Source: Burkholderia gladioli
GTDB taxonomy: Bacteria > Pseudomonadota > Gammaproteobacteria > Burkholderiales > Burkholderiaceae
Direction: 5' to 3'
Assembly: GCF_000959725.1 (NCBI RefSeq)
Contig: NZ_CP009323.1
Span: 1,736,001 to 1,800,000, forward strand
DNA: 64,000 bases
The notes under the pieces were generated by a model. The model was not told the DNA's origin. It did not search any database and was given only the letters and a program-made list of their open reading frames with translations. Each line of letters starts with the position of its first letter. Within the stretch, counting starts at the first letter, position 1. Shown in pieces: positions 1 to 8,308 of this stretch. A program made the translations under genes and the position numbers.

Positions 1-1
1 G

Positions 2-49
2 GCACTGGCCGCCGCGGCCGGCTCCGACGACGACTGGGAAACCTTCTAA
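2..49 (+). CDS. Methyl-accepting chemotaxis protein, C-terminal tail (partial)
   Basis: The window opens in the last 15 codons of a gene that reads ALAAAAGSDDDWETF and stops at 47-49. The closing WETF resembles the C-terminal NWETF/NWESF pentapeptide of high-abundance chemoreceptors such as Tsr and Tar, which tethers CheR and CheB. It lies 12 bases before cheR, as in chemotaxis operons where a receptor gene precedes cheR. Only the tail is visible, so the sensor domain and ligand are unknown. The call rests on the pentapeptide and on position. Confidence 0.75.
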   Translation, partial: ALAAAAGSDDDWETF

Positions 50-61
50 GCCGAGCCCGAG

Positions 62-1036
62 ATGAATGCCCGCCCCGCGCCCCGTACCGAGCCTGCGACC
101 GCGCCTTCGCCGCGCGCGTCGGAGGCCGGCCGCGACTTCGCGTTCACCGGTGAGGATTTCGCGCGTATCCGCGCGCTGATCCACCGGCGCGCGGGCATCT
201 CGCTGTCCGAGCACAAGCGCGACATGGCCTACAGCCGCCTGGCGCGGCGCCTGCGCGCGCTGGGCCTGGACAGCTTCCGCGACTATCTCGACCGGCTCGA
301 GCGCGACAACGACCCGGTCGAGTGGGAAGCCTTCACCAATTCGCTGACCACCAACCTGACCGCGTTCTTCCGCGAGGCGCATCACTTCCCGATCCTCGCC
401 GAGTTCGTCAAGACGCGGCCGGCGCCGGTCTCGGTCTGGTGCTCGGCGGCCTCCACCGGCGAGGAGCCGTATTCGCTGGCGATCACCCTGCTGGAGGCGC
501 TCGGTCCCTCGGCGGCGCGCCAGGCCAGCATCCTCGCCACCGATCTCGACACCCAGGTGCTGGAGAAGGCGCGGCTGGGCATCTACACCTTCGACCAGGT
601 CAAGCATCTCTCGCAGGAGCGGCTGCGCCGCTTCTTCCTGAAGGGCACCGGCCCGCAGGCGGGGCGCGTCAAGGTGCGCCCGGAGCTGCGGCAGATGATC
701 CGCTTCGAGCCGCTGAACCTGACCGACGCCGACTACGGCATCGGCCAGGGCTTCGACGCGATCTTCTGCCGCAACGTGATGATCTATTTCGACAAGCCCA
801 CGCAAGGGCAGGTGCTGACGCGCTTCGAGCCGCTGCTCAAGCCCGGCGGCCTGCTGTTCGCCGGCCACTCGGAGAACTTCTCCTATGTGACGCAGGCGTT
901 CCGGCTGCGCGGCCAGACCGTCTACGAACGCACCCGCGATGCCGCGTCGGCCGCGGGTCCGGCGCGCGCGCGCCTGCCCGCCGGCGTGCCGGCGGCGGCC
1001 AGCGCCGCGCCCAGCCTGGCCGGGGAGGATGCATGA
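62..1036 (+). CDS. cheR: CheR chemotaxis protein methyltransferase
   Basis: This is a 324-residue cytoplasmic enzyme that transfers methyl groups from S-adenosylmethionine to glutamates of chemoreceptors, setting adaptation together with CheB. An N-terminal helical CheR domain (about residues 28-90) precedes the SAM-binding fold, with the [12 protein letters not shown] motif near residues 127-138 and FCRNVMIYF near residue 240. An Ala/Pro-rich tail of about 30 residues closes the protein, and the first 25 residues are a low-complexity extension. It follows the receptor tail by 12 bases, and its stop overlaps the cheD start (ATGA), so translation is probably coupled. Confidence 0.97.
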   Translation: MNARPAPRTEPATAPSPRASEAGRDFAFTGEDFARIRALIHRRAGISLSEHKRDMAYSRLARRLRALGLDSFRDYLDRLERDNDPVEWEAFTNSLTTNLTAFFREAHHFPILAEFVKTRPAPVSVWCSAASTGEEPYSLAITLLEALGPSAARQASILATDLDTQVLEKARLGIYTFDQVKHLSQERLRRFFLKGTGPQAGRVKVRPELRQMIRFEPLNLTDADYGIGQGFDAIFCRNVMIYFDKPTQGQVLTRFEPLLKPGGLLFAGHSENFSYVTQAFRLRGQTVYERTRDAASAAGPARARLPAGVPAAASAAPSLAGEDA

Positions 1037-1719
1037 GCGCACTGCCGATCGCGAGCAATCACTACTTCGACAACCACTTCGGCCGTCCCGGCGTGAAGCT
1101 GCTGCCCAACGAGTTCTTCACCACCCGCGAGGACATGGTGCTGGTCACCGTGCTGGGCTCCTGCGTGGCGGCCTGCCTGCACGACCCGTTCGCGGGCCTG
1201 GGTGGGATGAACCACTTCATGCTGCCCGACGACGGCGCCGACGCGCGCGCGCCCGCTTCCGACTCGATGCGCTACGGCGCCTACGCGATGGAAGTGCTGA
1301 TCAACGAACTGATCAAGGCCGGCGGCAAGCGCGAGCGCTTCGAGGCCAAGGTGTTCGGCGGCGCGGCCGTGCTGGCCGGCATGACCACCATCAACATCGG
1401 CGACCGCAACGCCGATTTCGTGCGCCGCTACCTGGCGCTCGAGAAGATCCGTATCGCCGCTGAGGACCTGCAGGGCACGCATCCGCGCAAGGTCGCGTTC
1501 ATGCCGCGCACCGGGCAGGCGATGGTCAAGAAGCTGCGGCTGTCGGTGCCCGGGGTGGCCGAACGCGAGGCCGCGCTGGCCCGCTCGGCGGCCGAGGCAC
1601 GCGCCGCCCGCGCGCAACGCGCGCGCGCCCACGTCGAGCTGTTCGCCACGCCGGCCGCGCCGAAGCCGCGCGTCGAGCTGTTCGGCTCGACGGCTACAAC
1701 GAAAAAGCAGGAGGCATGA
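1033..1719 (+). CDS. cheD: CheD chemoreceptor glutamine deamidase
   Basis: A 228-residue protein expected to deamidate receptor glutamines, which creates methylation sites for CheR. The family signature LGSCVA places the catalytic Cys at residue 44, and GGMNHF places the His at residue 61; this 17-residue spacing matches the known Cys-His pair of CheD. I chose the ATG at 1033, which overlaps the cheR stop, because the same frame stays open far upstream but that part only shadows cheR. The last 50 residues are Ala/Arg-rich with two copies of VELFG/VELFA. No cheC is visible nearby. The stop overlaps the cheB start. Confidence 0.95.
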   Translation: MSALPIASNHYFDNHFGRPGVKLLPNEFFTTREDMVLVTVLGSCVAACLHDPFAGLGGMNHFMLPDDGADARAPASDSMRYGAYAMEVLINELIKAGGKRERFEAKVFGGAAVLAGMTTINIGDRNADFVRRYLALEKIRIAAEDLQGTHPRKVAFMPRTGQAMVKKLRLSVPGVAEREAALARSAAEARAARAQRARAHVELFATPAAPKPRVELFGSTATTKKQEA

Positions 1720-2789
1720 GCACCGTGCAGAAAATCAAGGTATTGTGCGTCGACGATTCGGCGCTGATCCGCAGCCTGATGACCGAGATCATCAACAGCC
1801 AGCCCGACATGGCGGTCTGCGCGACGGCGCCGGATCCGCTCGTCGCGCGCGAGCTGATCAAGCAGCACAACCCGGACGTGCTGACCCTGGACGTGGAAAT
1901 GCCGCGCATGGACGGGCTCGACTTCCTGGAGCGCCTGATGCGGCTGCGTCCGATGCCGGTGGTGATGGTATCGTCGCTGACCGAGCGCGGCTCGGAAATC
2001 ACCTTGCGCGCGCTCGAGCTCGGCGCGGTCGACTTCGTCACCAAGCCGCGCGTGGGAATCCGCGACGGCATGCTCGACTACGCCGAGAAGCTGGCCGACA
2101 AGATCCGCGCGGCGGCCCGCGCGCGCGTGCGGCAGGCCGCGCCCGCCAGGCCGGCGGCGGCCGGCCAGGCCAGCGCGCCGCTGATGAACAATCCGCTGGT
2201 CAGTACCGAGAAGCTGCTGATCGTGGGCGCCTCCACGGGCGGCACCGAGGCGATCCGCGAGCTGCTGGTGCCGCTGCCGCCCGACGCGCCGGCGGTGCTG
2301 ATCGCGCAGCACATGCCGCCCGGCTTCACCAAGTCCTTCGCGCAGCGCCTGAACACGCTGTGCCGGATCGCGGTGAAGGAAGCCGAGCATGGCGAGCGGG
2401 TGCTGCCGGGCCATGCCTATATCGCGCCCGGCCATGCCCACCTGCTGCTGGCGCGCAGCGGCGCGAACTACCTGGCCCACCTGTCGGACGAGCCGCCGGT
2501 GAACCGGCATCGTCCCTCGGTCGACGTGCTGTTCCGCTCGGCGGCGCTGCACGCGGGCAAGAATGCGATCGGCGTGATCCTGACCGGCATGGGCCGCGAC
2601 GGCGCGGCCGGCCTGCTGGAGATGAAGCGCGCCGGCGCGCGCACCTTCGCGCAGGACGAGGCCAGCTGCGTGGTGTTCGGCATGCCGCGCGAGGCGATCG
2701 CGCTGGGCGGGGCCGACGAGGTGGTGCCCCTGAACGAGATGAGTCGGCGCGTGCTGGCCGCGATGGGCGAGCGTGTGCAGCGCGTCTGA
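1716..2789 (+). CDS. cheB: CheB protein-glutamate methylesterase, response regulator
   Basis: A 357-residue two-domain protein that removes methyl groups from chemoreceptors when phosphorylated by CheA. The receiver domain (about 8-125) has the acidic pair D13-D14 and phospho-acceptor D59 in LTLDVEMP. A linker rich in Ala and Arg joins it to the methylesterase domain (about 165-350), which contains the GASTGG serine motif, the AQHMPPGFT histidine and GMGRDGA aspartate of the catalytic triad. Start and stop fit the operon: its ATG overlaps the end of cheD, and cheY follows 39 bases later. Confidence 0.97.
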   Translation: MSTVQKIKVLCVDDSALIRSLMTEIINSQPDMAVCATAPDPLVARELIKQHNPDVLTLDVEMPRMDGLDFLERLMRLRPMPVVMVSSLTERGSEITLRALELGAVDFVTKPRVGIRDGMLDYAEKLADKIRAAARARVRQAAPARPAAAGQASAPLMNNPLVSTEKLLIVGASTGGTEAIRELLVPLPPDAPAVLIAQHMPPGFTKSFAQRLNTLCRIAVKEAEHGERVLPGHAYIAPGHAHLLLARSGANYLAHLSDEPPVNRHRPSVDVLFRSAALHAGKNAIGVILTGMGRDGAAGLLEMKRAGARTFAQDEASCVVFGMPREAIALGGADEVVPLNEMSRRVLAAMGERVQRV

Positions 2790-2828
2790 GGACGCGGCGA
2801 GAATACCGAATTTTGCAGAGGAACCGTG

Positions 2829-3224
2829 ATGGACAAGAACATGAAGATTCTGGTGGTGGACGATTTCCCGACGATGCGTCGAATCGTTCGCAACCTGCTG
2901 AAGGAGCTCGGCTACTCGAACGTCGACGAGGCCGAGGACGGCGCGGCGGGGCTCGCGCGCCTGAAGGGCGGCGGTTTCGATTTCGTGATCTCCGACTGGA
3001 ACATGCCGAACCTCGACGGGCTGGCGATGCTCAAGGCGATCCGCGCCGATGCCGCGCTCACGCACCTCCCGGTGCTGATGGTGACCGCCGAGTCGAAGAA
3101 GGAGAACATCATCGCGGCCGCCCAGGCAGGCGCGAGCGGCTACGTGGTGAAGCCGTTCACCGCGGCCACGCTCGACGAGAAGCTCAACAAGATCCTCGAA
3201 AAGATGGCCAAGGCCGGGAGCTGA
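2829..3224 (+). CDS. cheY: CheY chemotaxis response regulator
   Basis: A single receiver domain of 131 residues. When phosphorylated it binds the flagellar switch and changes rotation. The acidic pocket is D11-D12, the phospho-acceptor is D56 in ISDWNMPN, and the conserved Thr and Lys sit in [10 protein letters not shown] and VVKPFTA. I chose the ATG at 2829, which lies 6 bases after the GAGGAA at 2817-2822; an in-frame GTG immediately precedes it. Lower GC in the first codons and the good ribosome binding site suggest strong expression. Confidence 0.97.
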   Translation: MDKNMKILVVDDFPTMRRIVRNLLKELGYSNVDEAEDGAAGLARLKGGGFDFVISDWNMPNLDGLAMLKAIRADAALTHLPVLMVTAESKKENIIAAAQAGASGYVVKPFTAATLDEKLNKILEKMAKAGS

Positions 3225-3227
3225 CGA

Positions 3228-3944
3228 ATGGACGAGCCGATTCATGCGGCGCTGGCCGGCGCCGGCTTTCCGGCCGAGCAGGGGGCGGATGGCGCAGATC
3301 TCACCAGCGACCGGATTCTCGCGCGGATCGGCCAGCTGACCCGCACGCTGCGTGATTCGATGCGCGAGCTCGGGCTCGACAAGCACGTCGAGCAGGCCGC
3401 GATGGTGGTGCCCGACGCGCGCGACCGGCTGCGCTACGTGGCCGACATGACCGAGCAGGCCGCCGAGCGCGTGCTGACCGCCATCGAGATCGCCAAGCCG
3501 GTGCAGGAGCGGCTGCAGGCCGAGGCCGAGGCGCTCGAGGCGCGCTGGGCCACCTGGTACCGCGCGCCGATCGAGCGCGCCGAGGTGCGCGAGCTGATGG
3601 ACGACACGCGCGGCTTCCTCGGCGCGCTGCCCGAGGCCACCTCGGCGACCCGCACCCAGCTGCTGGAGATCATGCTGGCGCAGGACTTCCAGGACCTGAC
3701 CGGGCAGGTGATCAAGAAGATCATGGAGATGGTCTACCTGATCGAGCAGCAACTGCTGGCGGTGCTGGTCGAGAACATCGCCCCCGAGCGCCGCGAGCAG
3801 TTCGCCGCCAACGCGGCCGCGCTGGCCGCCGAGGGACATCCCGATACGCTGCTCAACGGTCCGCAGATCGCACCCGAAGGCCGCACCGACGTGGTCCAGG
3901 ACCAGGCGCAGGTCGACGACCTGCTGGCCAGCCTGGGGTTCTGA
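3228..3944 (+). CDS. cheZ: CheZ protein phosphatase for CheY-P
   Basis: A 238-residue mostly helical protein that dephosphorylates CheY-P. The family signature QDFQDLTGQ is present, with D156 and Q160 at the positions of E. coli D143 and catalytic Q147. The extreme C-terminus DDLLASLGF matches the CheY-binding helix. It starts 3 bases after the cheY stop and ends the chemotaxis run. Three bases between genes imply co-translation with its partner cheY. Confidence 0.95.
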   Translation: MDEPIHAALAGAGFPAEQGADGADLTSDRILARIGQLTRTLRDSMRELGLDKHVEQAAMVVPDARDRLRYVADMTEQAAERVLTAIEIAKPVQERLQAEAEALEARWATWYRAPIERAEVRELMDDTRGFLGALPEATSATRTQLLEIMLAQDFQDLTGQVIKKIMEMVYLIEQQLLAVLVENIAPERREQFAANAAALAAEGHPDTLLNGPQIAPEGRTDVVQDQAQVDDLLASLGF

Positions 3945-4150
3945 TCCAGCCGCCCGCGGGCCGTTTCATTTTGTGATCCGGCTCGGCTCGCGGCCGGTTT
4001 CGCCCCGCCGGCCGGCGCTTCGTTACAGTTGCTTACCAGCCGGCGAATCGCGTTTGGTTTTTGCTGTCGGCCGAAGGCATACTACCGATCGACATTGGCG
4101 TCCTGCCCGGCTGGAATTCAGGCGGGACGGGTGATCCGAAACGCGGTCCG

Positions 4151-4207
4151 CCGGATTCGGTCGCGGGTTCGGTCGTGATTCGGCCACGAATCCGGCTGCG
4201 AATCCGG
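4151..4207. repeat. Three-copy 9-bp inverted/direct repeat before the DUF2844 gene
   Basis: Within the 353-bp gap after cheZ, the 9-mer CCGGATTCG occurs at 4151-4159 and its exact reverse complement CGAATCCGG at 4187-4195 and 4199-4207. The two direct copies are 12 bp apart, roughly one helical turn. The region lies about 90-150 bp before the DUF2844 start, so it could be an operator cluster or a folding leader. The rest of 3945-4297 shows no gene I can support. Confidence 0.45.
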
Positions 4208-4297
4208 CCGAGGATCGGCAGACGATCGACGGTTTGCACTGCGGGCGCCAGCGGCGCGCGTCTCGCGCCGCGGTGCCGGCTTACGAGGGGTGACAGG

Positions 4298-4813
4298 GTG
4301 AAATCGACAAGCATGCGCGGCCTCGCCGCGAAATGGGCCGCCGGCGCGCTGGCGGCGGGATGCGCCAGCGGCGCGTTCGCCGAACTGGGCGGGCCGCCCT
4401 CGGCGCCGCCCGCCGACGACACGGCCGCGGTGGTCCGCACGCTCTCGCCCTCGCGGGCCGCGAGCACGAAACTCGCCAACACGGCGCAGTCCACGGCCGG
4501 CTACACGGTGCGCGAAACCACCCTCGGCTCCGGCACGGTGATCCACGAATACCTCGGCAGCAACGGCAGCGTGTTCGGCGTGGCCTGGCAGGGCCCCACC
4601 CAGCCCGATCTCGCCTCGCTGTTCGGCAGCTATTTCTCCCAGTACAGCGCCGGCGTCCAGGCCTCGCACGCGAGCCGCGGCCTGCGCGCGCCGATCGCGA
4701 TCGACTCGAGCGCGCTGGAGGTCCGCTCGGGCGGCCACATGGGCGCCTTCGTCGGCTCGGCCTGGCTGCCCGCGCTGCTGCCCGCCGGCATGACCGGCGC
4801 CGATATCCAGTGA
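4298..4813 (+). CDS. DUF2844 domain-containing secreted protein
   Basis: A 171-residue protein with an N-terminal signal peptide (GLAAKWAAGALAAGCASGAFA, cleavage after AFA). The mature part contains the pattern YTVRETTLGSGTVIHEYLGSNGSVFGVAWQGP, which I recognise as DUF2844, a Burkholderiales family with no known function. I chose GTG 4298 because GAGGGG lies 7 bases upstream; ATG 4313 is the alternative. It is immediately followed by the DUF3443 lipoprotein, a pairing I believe recurs in the genus, so the two are probably co-transcribed and may act together outside the inner membrane. Confidence 0.8.
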   Translation: MKSTSMRGLAAKWAAGALAAGCASGAFAELGGPPSAPPADDTAAVVRTLSPSRAASTKLANTAQSTAGYTVRETTLGSGTVIHEYLGSNGSVFGVAWQGPTQPDLASLFGSYFSQYSAGVQASHASRGLRAPIAIDSSALEVRSGGHMGAFVGSAWLPALLPAGMTGADIQ

Positions 4814-4830
4814 CCACCGGGAGCCCCATC

Positions 4831-6078
4831 TTGCGTACTTCCTCGAATCCCTTCCGCTGGCTCGCCGCGCTGGGCCTGGTCGCGATCACGGCCGCGCTGG
4901 TCGCCTGCGGCGGCGGCGACGGCGGCAGCGGCGCCAGCAACAACGCCAGCACGCCGAGCTCCGGCGGCGGCACCGTCGGCAGCGGCAATACCGGCACCGG
5001 CAACCAGGTGCCGATCGTCGTCAATGCGGGCCTCGGCAACGTGGTGAACATGCCGACCGTCAGCGTCACGGTCTGCGCGCCCGGTACCTCGAACTGCCAG
5101 GTCATCAACAACGTGCTGCTCGATACCGCCTCGTTCGGGCTGCGGCTGGTCGGCTCGGCGGCCTCCAGCGTGCTCGGCAGCCTGCCGACGCAGACCGCGA
5201 GCAACGGCGGCACCCTCACCGAGTGCGGCCAGTTCGTGTCGAGCTTCACCTGGGGCTCGGTGCGCTCGGCCGACGTCAAGCTGGCCGGCCTGACCGCCAG
5301 CGCGGTGCCGATCCAGATCATCGGCGACCTCGGCACCTCGAACGTGCCCAGCTCCTGCTCGAACGGCGGCAGCTCGGCCAACTCGGTCGCCGCGCTCGGC
5401 GCCAACGGCATCCTCGGGGTAGGCCAGTCGCCGTTCGACTGCGGCAGCGCCTGCGTCAACTCGACCGCCAACAGCAACTACTACTCGTGTCCGTCGAGCG
5501 GCAGCTGCACCCGCACCACGCTGGCGCTGAACCGCCAGGTGGCCAATCCGGTGGCGCGCTTCCCGAGCAACAACGACGGCGTGATCGTCCAGCTCGGCAC
5601 GCCCAGCGGCGGCAACGCGAGCGGCACGCTGACGCTGGGCGTCGGTTCGCTGCCGGGCGGCGTCACGCGGCTCGGCACCACCACCTCGGGCAACGTGGCG
5701 GGGACCTTCCAGGCCCGCGCGATCGCCTCGGCGTTCTTCGACACCGGCTCGAACGCCTATTTCTTCGACTCCACCGACAGCAGCACGCCGCTGCCGCCCT
5801 GCAGCAACAATGCCTCGTTCTACTGCCCGAGCACCACGCAGAACCTGACGGCCTCGCTGACCGGCACCGACCTGAGCACCCTCAACGTGAGCTTCTCGGT
5901 CGCCAACGCGCAGACGCTGTTCAACAGCAACGGCTTCGCGCTGGCCAACCTGGGCGGGCCGTTCGGCCAGAACCAGACGCTCGACTTCGGGCTGCCGCAT
6001 TTCTTCGGCCGCAGCATCTACTTCGGCTTCGACCTGCGCGGCCTGGGCGGCACGCAAACGCCGTACGTCGCGCTCTGA
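4831..6078 (+). CDS. DUF3443 lipoprotein with pepsin-like aspartic peptidase motifs
   Basis: A 415-residue protein with a lipoprotein signal (lipobox-like LVAC then GGGDGG) and a Gly/Ser/Asn-rich linker, so it is probably membrane-anchored and exposed in the periplasm or at the surface. I recognise DUF3443. Its motifs line up with A1 (pepsin) peptidases: LLDTASFGLRLV with D98, NGILGVG at 193-198, SGTLTLGV, a second FFDTGS with D304, and FFGRSIYFGFD at 391-401. Eight or more cysteines could form disulfides. TTG 4831 is preferred because GGGAG lies 7 bases upstream; GTG 4810, overlapping the previous stop, is the alternative. Family call firm; the catalytic role is inference. Confidence 0.8.
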   Translation: MRTSSNPFRWLAALGLVAITAALVACGGGDGGSGASNNASTPSSGGGTVGSGNTGTGNQVPIVVNAGLGNVVNMPTVSVTVCAPGTSNCQVINNVLLDTASFGLRLVGSAASSVLGSLPTQTASNGGTLTECGQFVSSFTWGSVRSADVKLAGLTASAVPIQIIGDLGTSNVPSSCSNGGSSANSVAALGANGILGVGQSPFDCGSACVNSTANSNYYSCPSSGSCTRTTLALNRQVANPVARFPSNNDGVIVQLGTPSGGNASGTLTLGVGSLPGGVTRLGTTTSGNVAGTFQARAIASAFFDTGSNAYFFDSTDSSTPLPPCSNNASFYCPSTTQNLTASLTGTDLSTLNVSFSVANAQTLFNSNGFALANLGGPFGQNQTLDFGLPHFFGRSIYFGFDLRGLGGTQTPYVAL

Positions 6079-6105
6079 CGGGCCGCCGCGGCCCGCGCGC
6101 CCGAA

Positions 6106-6152
6106 GGGCGCGATCGTCCCGCCCGCGAGGGCGTGGCGGTCGCGCCCTTTTT
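6106..6152 (+). terminator. Rho-independent terminator after the DUF3443 gene
   Basis: GGGCGCGA at 6106-6113 pairs with TCGCGCCC at 6140-6147, with further GC pairing possible in between, and five T residues follow. It lies 28 bases after the DUF3443 stop. Confidence 0.6.
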
Positions 6153-6276
6153 CATTTGGCGTGCGACTGGCGCGCTCGCCTATCATCGAGGTTCGGCCGC
6201 GCGATCCCGGCGCGGCGTTTCCAGGCGCATCGAGGGTCGGCCCGCGGCGCGGTCCGGCCCCGCAAGGAGGCAGGCG

Positions 6277-6798
<522 letters not shown>

Positions 6799-7093
6799 GG
6801 GCCCTCGCGGCGGATGCATGAGGGCAGGCGGCCGGCCGCGGGCAGGGCGGGCCGCCGCTGCCGCCTTCGCGCCCCGGCGGTCTCCCCGTCTTCAGCCCTG
6901 TCGTCGGCCTCATTTCCCGCCCCGCGCCCGCCTGCTCCCTCCCCCGCGCGCCCTGTCGTTTTTACCGCCCCCGCCTTCCATCGCCGGAAATACCCCGGTT
7001 TCCCCGCTTTCCTCGACCGATCGCCGCTCGACACGTCCATCAATAATCGATGCACTGGAAATGGCATCCCGCCGTTTCCGCGTGGAGGCTGCA
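6799..7093. other. Leader region before flhB, no gene seen
   Basis: These 295 bases separate the VOC gene from flhB. I see no credible coding frame and no clear hairpin terminator. The region becomes less GC-rich near 7030-7065, just before the flhB start, which is where a flagellar class II promoter would be expected, but I cannot point to a convincing FlhDC box or sigma motif. Confidence 0.4.
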
Positions 7094-8308
7094 GTGGCAG
7101 AGGACAGCGATCTCGAGAAAACCGAAGAAGCCACCCCCCGGCGCCGTGAAAAGGCGCGGGAGGAAGGGCAGGTCGCGCGTTCGCGCGAGCTGTCCTCGTT
7201 CGCGCTGCTGGCGGCCGGCTTCTACGGGGCGTGGATGCTGTCGGGCCCGATCGGCGAGCACCTGCGCACCATGCTGCGCGGCTCGCTCGGCTTCGATCGC
7301 GCCGCCGCCTTCGACACCCACGCGATGCTTACCGGCGCCGGCCGCGCCGGCATGGAAGGGCTCTCGGCGCTCGCGCCGGTGCTGGCGCTGACCGGCCTGG
7401 CCGCGCTCGCCGCGCCGATCGCGCTGGGCGGCTGGCTGCTGTCGGGCAAGGCGATCGGCTTCAAGTTCGACCGCCTCAACCCGATCAGCGGGCTGGGCCG
7501 GATCTTCTCGCTGCAGGGGCTGATCCAGCTCGGCATGGCGCTGGCCAAGACGGTGGTGGTGGGCGGCATCGGCGGCATCGCGATCTGGAAGAGCCGCGAG
7601 GAACTGCTCGGCCTGATGATGCTGCCGCTGCACCAGGCGCTGGCCGATACGCTGCACCTGGTGGCGGTGTGCTGCGGGGTGACGGTGGCCGGCATGCTGG
7701 TGGTGGCCGGCATGGACGTGCCCTACCAGCTCTGGCAATACAACAAGAAGCTGCGCATGACCAAGGAAGAGGTCAAGCGCGAGCATCGCGAGAACGAGGG
7801 CGATCCGCACGTGAAGGGCCGGATTCGCCAGCAGCAGCGCGCCATGGCGCGCCGCCGCATGATGGCCAACGTGCCCAAGGCCGACGTGGTGGTCACCAAC
7901 CCGACCCACTTCGCCGTGGCGCTGCGCTACACCGACGGCGAGATGCGCGCGCCCAAGGTGGTGGCCAAGGGCATCAACCTGGTGGCCGCGCGCATCCGCG
8001 AGCTGGCCGAGGAGCATCGCGTGCCGATCCTGGAAGCGCCGCCGCTGGCGCGCGCGCTTTATCACAACGTCGAACTCGAACGCGAGATCCCGGGTCCGCT
8101 GTATTCGGCGGTGGCCGAGGTGCTGGCCTGGGTCTATCAGTTGAAGCGCTTCCGCAGCGAGGGCGGCGCGTTCCCGGCCGAGCCGACCGACCTGGACGTG
8201 CCGGCCGAGCTGGACAAGGGCGCGAGCGTCTCGGAACAGGACGAGGCCGAGGAAGCGACCGAGGTACTGGGCGAGGGCGCCGCGCGCCGTGACGGAGGTG
8301 CCGCATGA
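7094..8308 (+). CDS. flhB: FlhB flagellar type III export switch protein
   Basis: A 404-residue inner-membrane protein of the flagellar export gate that switches substrate from rod/hook to filament. It begins AEDSDLEKTEEATPRRREKAREEGQ, the family's usual N-terminus, has four membrane segments up to about residue 210, and a cytoplasmic domain with the self-cleavage site N269-P-T-H272. A Glu/Ala-rich tail closes it. I chose GTG 7094 since GGAGG lies 5 bases upstream (7084-7088) and the protein then starts where FlhB homologues start; an upstream ATG at 7060 is possible. Its stop overlaps flhA. Confidence 0.95.
   Translation: MAEDSDLEKTEEATPRRREKAREEGQVARSRELSSFALLAAGFYGAWMLSGPIGEHLRTMLRGSLGFDRAAAFDTHAMLTGAGRAGMEGLSALAPVLALTGLAALAAPIALGGWLLSGKAIGFKFDRLNPISGLGRIFSLQGLIQLGMALAKTVVVGGIGGIAIWKSREELLGLMMLPLHQALADTLHLVAVCCGVTVAGMLVVAGMDVPYQLWQYNKKLRMTKEEVKREHRENEGDPHVKGRIRQQQRAMARRRMMANVPKADVVVTNPTHFAVALRYTDGEMRAPKVVAKGINLVAARIRELAEEHRVPILEAPPLARALYHNVELEREIPGPLYSAVAEVLAWVYQLKRFRSEGGAFPAEPTDLDVPAELDKGASVSEQDEAEEATEVLGEGAARRDGGAA

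Noticed and set aside
322..1032. An upstream extension of the cheD frame through cheR
   Set aside because: It is out of frame with cheR and has no homology; cheD begins at the ATG overlapping the cheR stop.
1428..3839. An 803-codon open frame antisense to cheD, cheB, cheY and cheZ
   Set aside because: The plus-strand genes are certain and the antisense product is low-complexity.
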